Part shown: one piece after another, positions 57,501 to 63,874 of the stretch
How the letters are laid out: every line of letters starts with the position of its first letter
Position numbering within the stretch: the stretch's first letter is position 1
From: VGTK01 sp046327915
GTDB taxonomy: Bacteria; Desulfobacterota; Binatia; UBA12015
Direction of reading: 5' to 3'
Assembly: GCA_046327915.1 (NCBI GenBank)
Contig: JAXLXO010000006.1
Span: 186,001-250,000, forward strand
Length of the DNA stretch: 64,000 nt
The notes under the pieces: model-generated
The model's input: the letters and a program-made list of their open reading frames with translations, nothing else
Told to the model about the DNA's origin: nothing
The model's database searches: none
Made by a program: the position numbers and the translations under genes

Positions 57501-58312
57501 GCCTCGCACGAGTTCGAGAACACGAGGAACGGCGGCGGCCGAAGCTTCGCGAGCTCGGCGGCGGTGAGCACGCCGTCGGCGAGGCGCCAGCCGGTCTGCG
57601 TTGGATCCGCGGGGTCGAAGTGGCTGTGCCCCGCGAAGTGCACGACGTCGTGCTCCTGCAGCGCCGCGAGGAGCGGGATGCGGCGCACGCTGCGTCCGGC
57701 GAGCAGCGTGACCGTCACGCCGGGCACGTCGTCGAGCAGCGTGCACAGGCGCTCGCCCTCGATCGCCGCCTGCGGCAGGTCCTCCGCCGGATCCGCGATC
57801 ACCAGCACGCGCAGCCCCTCGTGCGGCGCGTGTCCGGCGTGCGTCCGCGGGATCGCCTGCCCGGTGATCACCTGGCGTCCGATGCGGAAGCGCTCGAAGA
57901 GGAAGCTCTCGCCGTCGTGGCAGGTCTCCCACGGCACGTGCACGAGACGCTCGTCGAGACGCAGGTGCAGGTCGCCGCCACGCGCCTCGCGCAGGCGCCG
58001 ACGCGCCGGCTCGGTCAGCAGGTGCGAGAACACGAGGCTGCCGATGCGCGCGAGATCGCGCGCCGGGTTCGCACCGCGGCGGTTGCTCACCGCCGCCATC
58101 TCGGCGGCGAGGTCGCGCAGGAACGCGTCGTCGACGCGGACCTCGCTGCGCGGGATGAGCGTCCCGGTCTCGGGGAGATCCACGACGATCAGGTCGTCGT
58201 GACGGAGGAGCGTGACGTTGCGCGATGGAGCTGATGCGGGCACGGGCGTTGCGATCTGCATAGCAGCGGTCCCGAGACCGGGGAACGACGTCGCCCGCGA
58301 AGAATCGGCCAT
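54554..58312 (-). CDS. CHAT protease-STAND ATPase-TPR protein
   Basis: A 1252-residue cytoplasmic protein. Residues 90-370 form a caspase-like CHAT domain with the catalytic pair H229 (VVHFAGHSHF) and C269 (FSNSCEAG), after LRLDERLVHVPWETCHDG. Residues 408-800 are a STAND/AAA-type ATPase (LVGRDAELARLD; Walker A GPPGIGKTT at 438-446; Walker B VLIVEDLHWSD; a YRPAEVLSGDHP sensor segment), close to the predicted-ATPase family of signalling NTPases. Residues 830-1250 are helical TPR-like repeats that probably sense or bind a partner. This matches the architecture of ATP-controlled proteases in bacterial conflict and signalling systems. It is the third gene of an operon with an anti-sigma-like and a sigma-like gene, 46 bp after the former. 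ATG 58312 is the upstream candidate; ATG 58261 is possible. Confidence 0.9.
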   Translation of the reverse strand: MADSSRATSFPGLGTAAMQIATPVPASAPSRNVTLLRHDDLIVVDLPETGTLIPRSEVRVDDAFLRDLAAEMAAVSNRRGANPARDLARIGSLVFSHLLTEPARRRLREARGGDLHLRLDERLVHVPWETCHDGESFLFERFRIGRQVITGQAIPRTHAGHAPHEGLRVLVIADPAEDLPQAAIEGERLCTLLDDVPGVTVTLLAGRSVRRIPLLAALQEHDVVHFAGHSHFDPADPTQTGWRLADGVLTAAELAKLRPPPFLVFSNSCEAGASAAWERGAGFDGHAWGIGSAFLLAGVPNYVGTFWVVHDDESLTFATAYYRSLAAGGSLGEALAEGRSTVMSSHGTRSLTWASYLQYGDPEARPVAAPAEPRSRRSPASAASARFAVSLAAGDAAPAVDRVRAVQPLVGRDAELARLDAALAAARRGERRAMFVCGPPGIGKTTLLDAFAAASGDAMFAHGQSVEHYGAGEAYLPLLEAFGQLGRSADGALLVKHLRRHAPTWLAQLPALVDPAEQEALARRALGSTRERMLRELAELLDVFTAERPLVLIVEDLHWSDHATIEAISYVALRRSPARLLLLGTYRPAEVLSGDHPLRAATQELRARRLSEEIRLEPLGEPDVARYLAMRLDVPRVGDDLMRVVYRRTEGHPLFLVNVVDFALREERIVARDGTVALRGGEDALADSIPDGLVPMIERQIESLAPDEQHLLEAAAVAGAEFSSAALVAALDGTQDAIEDRCEGLAWRGQFLRSSGMEKWPDGTLGGRYRFVHALYQNVLYRRVPEARRARLHRRIAERKAAAFGADNLEIAAELAVHFEAAHEPRRALGQRVGAGDLAVRRHAEREAVEHYRRALGLCAQTGACDPSGELSILVKLATRLMSTAGYAAPELETIFDRAYTLSRQIASGRDLAPLLRTLVSFHQVRARLEAARSVGEELLALCARNDDEVALVQALYGHGVTLYDLGELESSQRHLERALELYRPETHETHAAVYGGYDPGVGSRCWLSWLLWMRGEGDRALRVAADGLALADELGHPFSLGFACMSSAVLHLHRGDAKAAASPLERARLVAIEDGFPYLRATVGSIEAWHALASGRLDAAIELGEAALVAQHETGARLTQPAYRIMLGVAYGFSGAIDRALATVDRGIAEVEETGQRLHGPGLWRARGELLGLRGLASPQEIESCHLRSLELARALGAPTVELQSALGMARHLRATGRAGAVRALVEPLVGGFREGLDTGLLRDARALLES

Positions 58313-58358
58313 GTCCTCGACGGCCGTGGACGCGCCGCGGCGCCGAATTTTCGCCGCG

Positions 58359-59201
58359 TCAGACCCGCAGGTCGAGCTGGAACGCCGTCGCGATGCCCGG
58401 GCAGTCGACCTCGTAGACGCCGTGCTCGATGCCGGGCATGCGCAGCACGCCGTCGACGCCCGTGCGCGCGGAGTACAGCGAGCGCCCGTGACGGCGCAGG
58501 AACACGCGCTGGTCCGCGAGCGGCTCGCCGTCGTCGCCCTCGAGGCGCAGCGTCAGGCCGACGCCGTCGCGTTCCCCGGCGATCGACGCGACGATGGTGG
58601 CGTCGGGGCCGTGTAGCGTGAACGTCCGCGCCTCGGTGGCGACGCTGCCCGAGCGGACCGCGGGCAGCGGCGTGGCCGCCTCGACGAGATCGCGCAGCGG
58701 CGCCACGAGATGGCTCTCGATCAGTTCCGCGCCCGCGCGCCCGACGCGGATCACGAGACGCGTCAGCGCCGACGGCTCGGCCGCGGGCGCCAGCCAGCGG
58801 CTCGCGACCCGCTCCCGCAGCGCCGCCGGAACGGGCAGGGCTTCCGTTGCGTCGAGTCGCGACAGCAGACGACGTGCGGCGAGAACGTCGCCGAGGCACG
58901 GATCGCACGATTCGACATGCTGCTCGAGCATCGTGCGCGCGGCGGCGGGCAGCGCCGCATCACCGAAGCCCGCGAGCAGGCTCGGCGACGGGCAGCTCGC
59001 CGGACGAGCGTCGTCATCGAGCATCGTTCCGTGGAGAGCGGCGTTCGCGGATCCCGCGGCCCGCGTGAGCCTCGTCATGCGGGCCAGCTGCGCGCCGCAG
59101 GCCGGGCACGACGCGACGTGCTCCGCGACCGTCCGCGCCTCGGACGGCGGCAGCTCGCCGTCGGCGTGCTGCGAGAGCACGAGCAGGTCGACGTGGCTCA
59201 A
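58359..59201 (-). CDS. Anti-sigma-like protein with two zinc-finger (ZAS) motifs and a C-terminal beta domain
   Basis: A 280-residue protein without a clear membrane helix. Two H-x3-C-x2-C zinc motifs, each like the anti-sigma zf-HC2 finger, stand at H28-C32-C35 (EHVASCPACGAQL) and H95-C99-C102 (QHVESCDPCLGD). A helical middle (about 110-190) follows, and the last 85 residues form a carboxypeptidase-regulatory/transthyretin-like beta domain (VGLTLRLEGDDGEPLADQRVFLRRHGRSLYSARTGVDG). The start is TTG 59201 sharing TTGA with the sigma-like gene's stop, so the two are translated together. Role by context: binds and inhibits the upstream sigma-like protein until released, perhaps by the CHAT protease (inference). 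Confidence 0.8.
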   Translation of the reverse strand: MSHVDLLVLSQHADGELPPSEARTVAEHVASCPACGAQLARMTRLTRAAGSANAALHGTMLDDDARPASCPSPSLLAGFGDAALPAAARTMLEQHVESCDPCLGDVLAARRLLSRLDATEALPVPAALRERVASRWLAPAAEPSALTRLVIRVGRAGAELIESHLVAPLRDLVEAATPLPAVRSGSVATEARTFTLHGPDATIVASIAGERDGVGLTLRLEGDDGEPLADQRVFLRRHGRSLYSARTGVDGVLRMPGIEHGVYEVDCPGIATAFQLDLRV

Positions 59202-60154
59202 GGCTCGGTTCCCCGTACGCCCATGCGCGTCTCCAGCCGCTGCCGGATGCGGAAGATCCGCGAGCAGACGGTGCCGACCGTCGAGTTCTTCAGCCGAGCG
59301 ATGTCCTTGTAGGAGGTGGTCACCTTGTAGCCCCTGAGCTCCTCGAGCGTCCGTGCGTGCTGCTGGCTTCGCTTTTCGATCGCCGCCTGGAGCTCGCGCT
59401 CCCGCTCGGCGAGCCGCTGCCGGGCGGGGGAGTCGGGCTCCGCAGACATCTGACGAAGCTTTTTCGACGTTTGTTGCAGCTCGCGGCGGCGAAGCTCGAG
59501 CCAGCCCCAGGCCGAGTCCAGCTCGGCGGTGAGCTCGCCGACCCGCGCGTCCCGGGCCTGCAGTCCGGCCTGGATCTCGGTGACGGCGGCGACGGTCTCG
59601 TCGAGGCTCCGCTTCGAGAGCTTCGCCAGCAGCCGCACGTCGTCCGGGGTCAGCTCGTGCTCGAGCAGCGACAGCAGCTTGAGATCGAGCCGCTCCTCCG
59701 GGTTCAACGAGTCCCACAACGCGGCCGCGTCGCCGCCGGTCCCGAAGTCGTCGCCGGCCTCGTCGTCGGGCGCGGGCAGCACGTCCTCGAGCGTGCGCTC
59801 GCCGCTCTCGCCGCCGAGCGGCGTGTGCAGCGAGACCGTCTCGATCTCGCGGTCGGTACGCTGCCAGTCGAGGAAGAGCGCCTTCAGGACGTGGTAGGCG
59901 AGGAACGTCCGGAGCTGGATGCCGCCGCGACCCTCGAAGGTCTTCAGCCGCGCGAAGATGCGGTCGCGCTCGAAGGCGTAGACGTAGAAGTCGGCGGCCT
60001 TGTCCGGCGGCAGGCCGTAGATCTTGACCGGGAAGTTGTAGACGTCCTCGGCGAAGCGTTCCTGGAAGCGGCGCCGCGCCTCGACGTCGCCGTCGGCGCA
60101 GGCGCGCACGAGGGCCACGGGATCTTCGGAGAGCGGGTCCGCGGGGCGCGCCAC
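59198..60154 (-). CDS. Sigma-70-family factor with coiled-coil insertion
   Basis: A 318-residue protein. Residues 11-105 match sigma region 2 (DPVALVRACADGDVEARRRFQERF; DKAADFYVYAFERDRIFARLKTFEGRGGIQLRTFLAYHVLK). Residues 279-312 match the region 4 helix-turn-helix (TSYKDIARLKNSTVGTVCSRIFRIRQRL). Between them are about 170 residues instead of the usual few dozen: an acidic linker (about 110-145), then a helical, heptad-like stretch (about 185-275, for example QARDARVGELTAELDSAW and ERERELQAAIEKRSQQHART). Start is GTG 60154. First gene of the sigma/anti-sigma/CHAT operon. Sigma activity is inferred, and the insertion could let it dimerise or be sensed. Confidence 0.82.
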   Translation of the reverse strand: MARPADPLSEDPVALVRACADGDVEARRRFQERFAEDVYNFPVKIYGLPPDKAADFYVYAFERDRIFARLKTFEGRGGIQLRTFLAYHVLKALFLDWQRTDREIETVSLHTPLGGESGERTLEDVLPAPDDEAGDDFGTGGDAAALWDSLNPEERLDLKLLSLLEHELTPDDVRLLAKLSKRSLDETVAAVTEIQAGLQARDARVGELTAELDSAWGWLELRRRELQQTSKKLRQMSAEPDSPARQRLAERERELQAAIEKRSQQHARTLEELRGYKVTTSYKDIARLKNSTVGTVCSRIFRIRQRLETRMGVRGTEP

Positions 60155-60168
60155 GCCTCGGTGCTAGC

Positions 60169-60209
60169 AGGGTCGCGCGCGCGGTGACAACGCCCGCGCG
60201 CGCGACCCT
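60169..60209 (-). terminator. Perfect 15-bp hairpin upstream of the sigma operon
   Basis: AGGGTCGCGCGCGCG and its exact complement CGCGCGCGCGACCCT enclose an 11-nt loop. It lies between the stop of the secreted-protein gene at 60230 and the sigma start at 60154, so it probably ends the former's transcript. It lies in the leader of the latter if transcription reads through. No T-run on the minus strand. Confidence 0.55.
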
Positions 60210-60229
60210 TGCGGGACACCGGGCGCGGC

Positions 60230-61012
60230 TCAGAGGCACAGATCGGAGATGTTCCAGTACGAGTCGAAGAGCTGGTCGAACAGAGGGGTGAACTGGGCGA
60301 CGACGGCCTCGCGCCCCGGCCAGAAGGACGCCTTCGCGCGGAAGCGGTCGGTCGCCTTCGCGATGCACGCCTGCGCGTTCGGGTCGCCGTTCGCATCGCA
60401 CCGGGTGAGGCTGTCGGTGGTGCCGCCGTCGCCGCGCTTGTTCGCGTAGTCCTCCTCGCAGGAGAGCTCGCACTTGTTCAGCCCGTCGAGGAAGTCGAGC
60501 ACGGCCTGCGCCGCGATCGCGCACGACTTGCCGTCGTTGCAGCCGGAAAGCGTCGGCATGTTCGTGGGGATGACGTCGTCGAGCGCGGACTTCATGAGCT
60601 GAAAGGCCTGCTGGAGATTCTCGAGTCCTCCGAGCTGGAACGGCAGGTTGTAGCGCGGGCAGCCCAGCAGCTGGTAGCTCTCGAGCAACGTCAGATCGCG
60701 CGGCGCCTTCTTCGTGAAGTCGAGCTTCGCGTCGCACTTCGCGACCGCGTTCGCGAACTTGCCCTTCGGGTCGGCGGACGGCGCCGCGGTGCCGGTCTCG
60801 AGCGTGCACTCGGTGCCGGTCTGCGTGCCGGTCTTCTCGCAGGCGACGTACGCCCGTCCGAGGCACTTGACGTACCCGGTCATCTGCTTGCCGATGTCGG
60901 CGCGCAGCTTCTGCGCCGGCGACTTCTCGGCGAGGACCAGGGCGTGCGCCGCCGATCCCGTGGTGAGGAGGAGCGCCGTGGCCAGCGCGGTGGTGCGAAC
61001 GTCGAGCTTCAT
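60230..61012 (-). CDS. Secreted cysteine-rich helical protein of unknown function
   Basis: A 260-residue exported protein with signal peptide MKLDVRTTALATALLLTTGSAAHA. About a dozen cysteines lie mostly in pairs of short helices (YVKCLGRAYVACEKTGTQ; AKCDAKLDF; LSGCNDGKSCAIAAQ; LNKCELSCEEDYANKRGDGG; LTRCDANGDPNAQACIAKA; ISDLCL), suggesting a disulphide-knit bundle. It has no known domain that I recognise. GGGAGAAG precedes the ATG. It precedes the sigma operon on the same strand, separated by the strong hairpin. Confidence 0.72.
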   Translation of the reverse strand: MKLDVRTTALATALLLTTGSAAHALVLAEKSPAQKLRADIGKQMTGYVKCLGRAYVACEKTGTQTGTECTLETGTAAPSADPKGKFANAVAKCDAKLDFTKKAPRDLTLLESYQLLGCPRYNLPFQLGGLENLQQAFQLMKSALDDVIPTNMPTLSGCNDGKSCAIAAQAVLDFLDGLNKCELSCEEDYANKRGDGGTTDSLTRCDANGDPNAQACIAKATDRFRAKASFWPGREAVVAQFTPLFDQLFDSYWNISDLCL

Positions 61013-61222
61013 CGTCTTCTCCCGGTCCCTTGGGCCGCTGCCGCGCCGGCGACCTGCCGGCGGGCACCGACGCGTCGTTCGCGTCGATGGGCGTGGTCTA
61101 GGGGAGGGAGACGGAGCGAGTCCTAAACGATCGGTAAACGAGTCGTAACGTTACGGTTCGATCGGCGGGTCGGGACGGTAAGGCCGACCCGGCACGGCGC
61201 GAATCGCAGGGGGCGCGACGCT

Positions 61223-61257
61223 GCGAGAGCCCGCACGGGGCTGGTGCGGGCTCTCGC
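61223..61257. terminator. Perfect 14-bp hairpin
   Basis: GCGAGAGCCCGCAC pairs with GTGCGGGCTCTCGC across a 7-nt loop. It lies just past the minus-strand stop at 61273, where it would terminate that reading frame. Confidence 0.55.
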
Positions 61258-61272
61258 GGGACGTCGCGGGCC

Positions 61273-61374
61273 TCAGCGTGCCGAGCCGTCGAAGCAGCGC
61301 AGCCGTGTGCCGTTCGGGACCAGGCCGCAGCCGCCGATCGTGTCGTGGAAGTCGACGCTCTCGAGCTCGCGATC
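61273..61374 (-). pseudogene. C-terminal remnant of a secreted protein (minus strand)
   Basis: The minus-strand frame ending at 61273 reads SVDFHDTIGGCGLVPNGTRL then RCFDGSAR, with consistently G/C third positions and a perfect hairpin after the stop. Going further upstream the same frame dissolves into arginine-rich low-complexity sequence antisense to a plus-strand gene. I read it as the tail of a gene whose front has been lost. Confidence 0.4.
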
Positions 61375-61770
61375 CGCGCGGGACAGCCGCAGGTCTCGAA
61401 GGCGATCAAGGTGAGCGTGAGCAACGTGGAGTTCGGAGCGTCCGCGCCGGCGACGCGCTCGTACAGCCTCGCCATCGCGGCCGGCAGCTGCGGCAACGGC
61501 GTGGTGAGCGAGATCGACTCCGACGCCGTCGCGAGCGGGCTGCAGAGCGCCGCGAACGTTCCGCTCGGTGGCCGGGTGAAGGCGAGCTTCGTGCTGACCT
61601 TCAAGCTGCAGAACGTGCTGTCGGTGTCGCGGACGACGCCCTTCCGCTGCTCGCTCACCGTGCGCGCGCAGGCGAACGACGTCAGCGCCGACCTCGACGA
61701 CGTCGCGAACGTCGAGAACAACGAGACCGAGCTGCAGGTCGAGGTGTACGACTACAACGACCGCATCTGA
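61345..61770 (+). CDS. Secreted Ig-like domain fragment (probable C-terminal part)
   Basis: A 141-residue frame whose translation (QPQVSKAIKVSVSNVEFGAS; SYSLAIAAGSCGNGVV; GGRVKASFVLTFKLQNVLSV; NNETELQVEVYDYNDRI) looks like the final Ig/beta-sandwich domain of exported proteins. It has no signal peptide and no Shine-Dalgarno before GTG 61345, so the N-terminal part is missing. It faces the minus-strand remnant at 61273-61374 and overlaps it by 30 bases. A rearrangement here is likely. Confidence 0.45.
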   Translation: MEVDALELAIRAGQPQVSKAIKVSVSNVEFGASAPATRSYSLAIAAGSCGNGVVSEIDSDAVASGLQSAANVPLGGRVKASFVLTFKLQNVLSVSRTTPFRCSLTVRAQANDVSADLDDVANVENNETELQVEVYDYNDRI

Positions 61771-61798
61771 GCGCTGAACGGCGGCGGGCGGTGCGGCG

Positions 61799-62824
61799 TC
61801 AGCCGCGCCGCGCCGCCGCGAGCAGCCGATCGACGACCGTCCGTTCCGCCCAGTACTCCGCACGCCGCGGGTGCGCGCCGGCGACGAAGCCGACGTGCCC
61901 GCCCGTCGCGGTCACGCGCAGCTCGACGTTCTTCGGCGCGCGCTGCGCGACCAGGTCGAGCACGGCGCGCGGCAGGAACGGATCGTCCGCCGCGCTGACG
62001 CACAGGGTCGGCACGGTGATGCGCGGCAGGAAGTGGATCGAGCTCGAGCGCGCGTAGTAGTCGACGGCGCTCGCGAAGCCGTGCAGCGGTGCCGTCGCGG
62101 CGTCGTCGTAGTCGTGGAACGAGCGCGCGCGTGCGGCGCGCTCGAGGTCGATGCGGTCCGCGATCTCGGGAAAGCGCCGCACGAGGTCGTGCCCCTTCGC
62201 GAGCAGCGTGCCGAGGAAGTTGCGCACGTAGAGGCGTCCGGTGCGCGACGTGAGGTGGCGCGCGCCGGCGTCGAGGTCGTACGGCACGGAGATCGTCGCG
62301 GCGGCGCGGACGATGGTCTCGCCGGCGTGCTCGCCGAGCCACTTCAGCAGCACGTTGCCGCCGAGCGACACGCCGACCGCGAGCAGCGGCGTGTCCGGGT
62401 CGCGTGCCGCGAGCGTGCGCGCCACGTGATCGAGGTCGGTGGTCTCGCCCGAGTGGTAGAGGCGCGGCCGTCCGTTCGGGATCCAGCGCTTGACGTCGTT
62501 CGGGTCACGGGCGCACGAGCGGAAGTTCATGATCGTGACGCGTGCGCCGCGCGCCGAGGCGAGCTGCGCCATGCCTTGCGCGTAGACCGAGTAGGAGCTG
62601 CCTTCGAGGCCGTGCAGGATCAAGAGCCGCGGCCCGTCCGACGGGCCCGCGACGTGGTCGAGGATCAGCTCGTCGCCGTCGGGCGTCGGCAGACGCTCGC
62701 GCTCGAAGGGCACCAGCGTGCGCGAGCGCGCGACCTGGCCCCACACCGTCTGCAGGTGCGGGTTCGGCAGCCACCACGCGCCGCGGAACGCGCGCTGCTC
62801 CCGAACGGAATCCGTCGTCGACAC
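61799..62824 (-). CDS. YheT-like alpha/beta-hydrolase
   Basis: A 341-residue cytoplasmic hydrolase. WWLPNPHLQTVWGQVARSR is the characteristic YheT/AB-hydrolase-4 N-terminus, followed by LLILHGLEGSSYSVYAQGMA (oxyanion region), the nucleophile elbow VGVSLGGN and the histidine in ATGGHVGFVAG; FLPRAVLDL precedes the acid. Natural substrate unknown (short-chain esters in relatives). I chose GTG 62824; a longer arginine-rich extension upstream is unlikely to be translated. Confidence 0.9.
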   Translation of the reverse strand: MSTTDSVREQRAFRGAWWLPNPHLQTVWGQVARSRTLVPFERERLPTPDGDELILDHVAGPSDGPRLLILHGLEGSSYSVYAQGMAQLASARGARVTIMNFRSCARDPNDVKRWIPNGRPRLYHSGETTDLDHVARTLAARDPDTPLLAVGVSLGGNVLLKWLGEHAGETIVRAAATISVPYDLDAGARHLTSRTGRLYVRNFLGTLLAKGHDLVRRFPEIADRIDLERAARARSFHDYDDAATAPLHGFASAVDYYARSSSIHFLPRITVPTLCVSAADDPFLPRAVLDLVAQRAPKNVELRVTATGGHVGFVAGAHPRRAEYWAERTVVDRLLAAARRG

Positions 62825-63003
62825 GCTTGCTCGCACCGAGCGCAGATGTCGTCGATCGGCGCGGCCGTCGCAAGCGCGTCTGTGCATGCGGCGGACGGGT
62901 CTCGTCGCGGCGGGTGTCCGGCGGCGTGTCCTGCTAGGGACCACACCGTCAAGGATCTCCGCAGACCGCCGTGATCGTACCCGTCGCCCACAGGAGCCCG
63001 CTC

Positions 63004-63819
63004 ATGCGTCCGACCAGACTTCCGCTTCTCTTGCTTGCGCTCGCGAGCCTCGTCGCCTTCACCGGCTGCAGCGACGGCTCGGGAGGCGGGCAGGCGGGGA
63101 CCGTCCACATCCGCGGCGTCGTCTACGCCTTCTTCGGCATCGACGACCACCTGCCGGGCGCCGTCATCCGCATCGACGAGTACCCGGAGCTGTCGGCGCC
63201 GGTCGCGGCGGACGGCAGCTACGACATCGAGGTTCCGGACGACGCGCTGGTGACGCCCTACATCGTCCCGCCCGCGGGCTATCGCGCGATCTACCTGCAG
63301 ACCTTCCACACCTCGGGCAAGGACCTCGAGGCGGTGCACTTCCAGGTCGTGCCGGAGCCGATCTACACCGCGTTCGCAGCCCTGCTGAACGTGCCGGTCG
63401 ACGAGAACGGCATCATCAAGCAGTGCGTCATCGTGTCCACCTTCTCGATCCTCGAGGCGCGGCAGGCGACCGAGTTCGATCCGGGGTTCAAGGACGTCTA
63501 CCCGCACGGCCTGCCCGGCTCGACCGCGACCATCGACCCGCGGCCGGACGGCGTGCGCGGCGCGATCTACTTCTCCGCGAAGATCGTTCCTGACCCGAAC
63601 GAGACCGCGTCGTCGGTCGACGGCGGCGTGCTCTGGCTCGACGTCCCGCCGGGGTACTACTGGATGGTGCCGGAGCACCCGACCGAGCGTCTCGCGCCGT
63701 TCCTCGCGCACTGCGAGAACGGGCGGCTGGTCAACGCGAACCCGCCGTGGGGCTTCTACCAGCTCGCGCCGGGTGAGGAGCCCGATCCGGCGGTACTGGC
63801 CAGCCCGCCGCGCGACTGA
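63004..63819 (+). CDS. Lipoprotein with carboxypeptidase-regulatory-like beta domain
   Basis: A 271-residue lipoprotein. The signal MRPTRLPLLLLALASLVAFTGC has a lipobox with cysteine at residue 22, followed by a flexible SDGSGGGQ linker. Residues 35-85 read VHIRGVVYAFFGIDDHLPGAVIRIDEYPEL then APVAADGSYDIEVPDD, a CarboxypepD-reg/CNA-B-like module with its typical G-x-Y-x-I/V strand. The remainder is beta-rich with WLDVPPGYYWMVPEHP. Function unknown. AGGAG lies 7 nt before the ATG at 63004. Confidence 0.78.
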   Translation: MRPTRLPLLLLALASLVAFTGCSDGSGGGQAGTVHIRGVVYAFFGIDDHLPGAVIRIDEYPELSAPVAADGSYDIEVPDDALVTPYIVPPAGYRAIYLQTFHTSGKDLEAVHFQVVPEPIYTAFAALLNVPVDENGIIKQCVIVSTFSILEARQATEFDPGFKDVYPHGLPGSTATIDPRPDGVRGAIYFSAKIVPDPNETASSVDGGVLWLDVPPGYYWMVPEHPTERLAPFLAHCENGRLVNANPPWGFYQLAPGEEPDPAVLASPPRD

Positions 63820-63828
63820 GCGCGGGCG

Positions 63829-63857
63829 GACGCCGCGCGCGTCGAGCGCGCGGCGTC
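63829..63857. terminator. Perfect 12-bp hairpin between convergent genes
   Basis: GACGCCGCGCGC and GCGCGCGGCGTC pair across five bases, between the lipoprotein stop and the stop of the convergent sdhB gene. Suited to terminate both. Confidence 0.55.
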
Positions 63858-63874
63858 GCAGCGGATCGATCTGC

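Noticed and set aside
54554..60154. Assigning the CHAT operon to a known CRISPR type III-E (Craspase) locus.
   Set aside because: No Cas genes, no array, and the CHAT protein has a STAND ATPase instead of the Craspase layout; only the logic is comparable.
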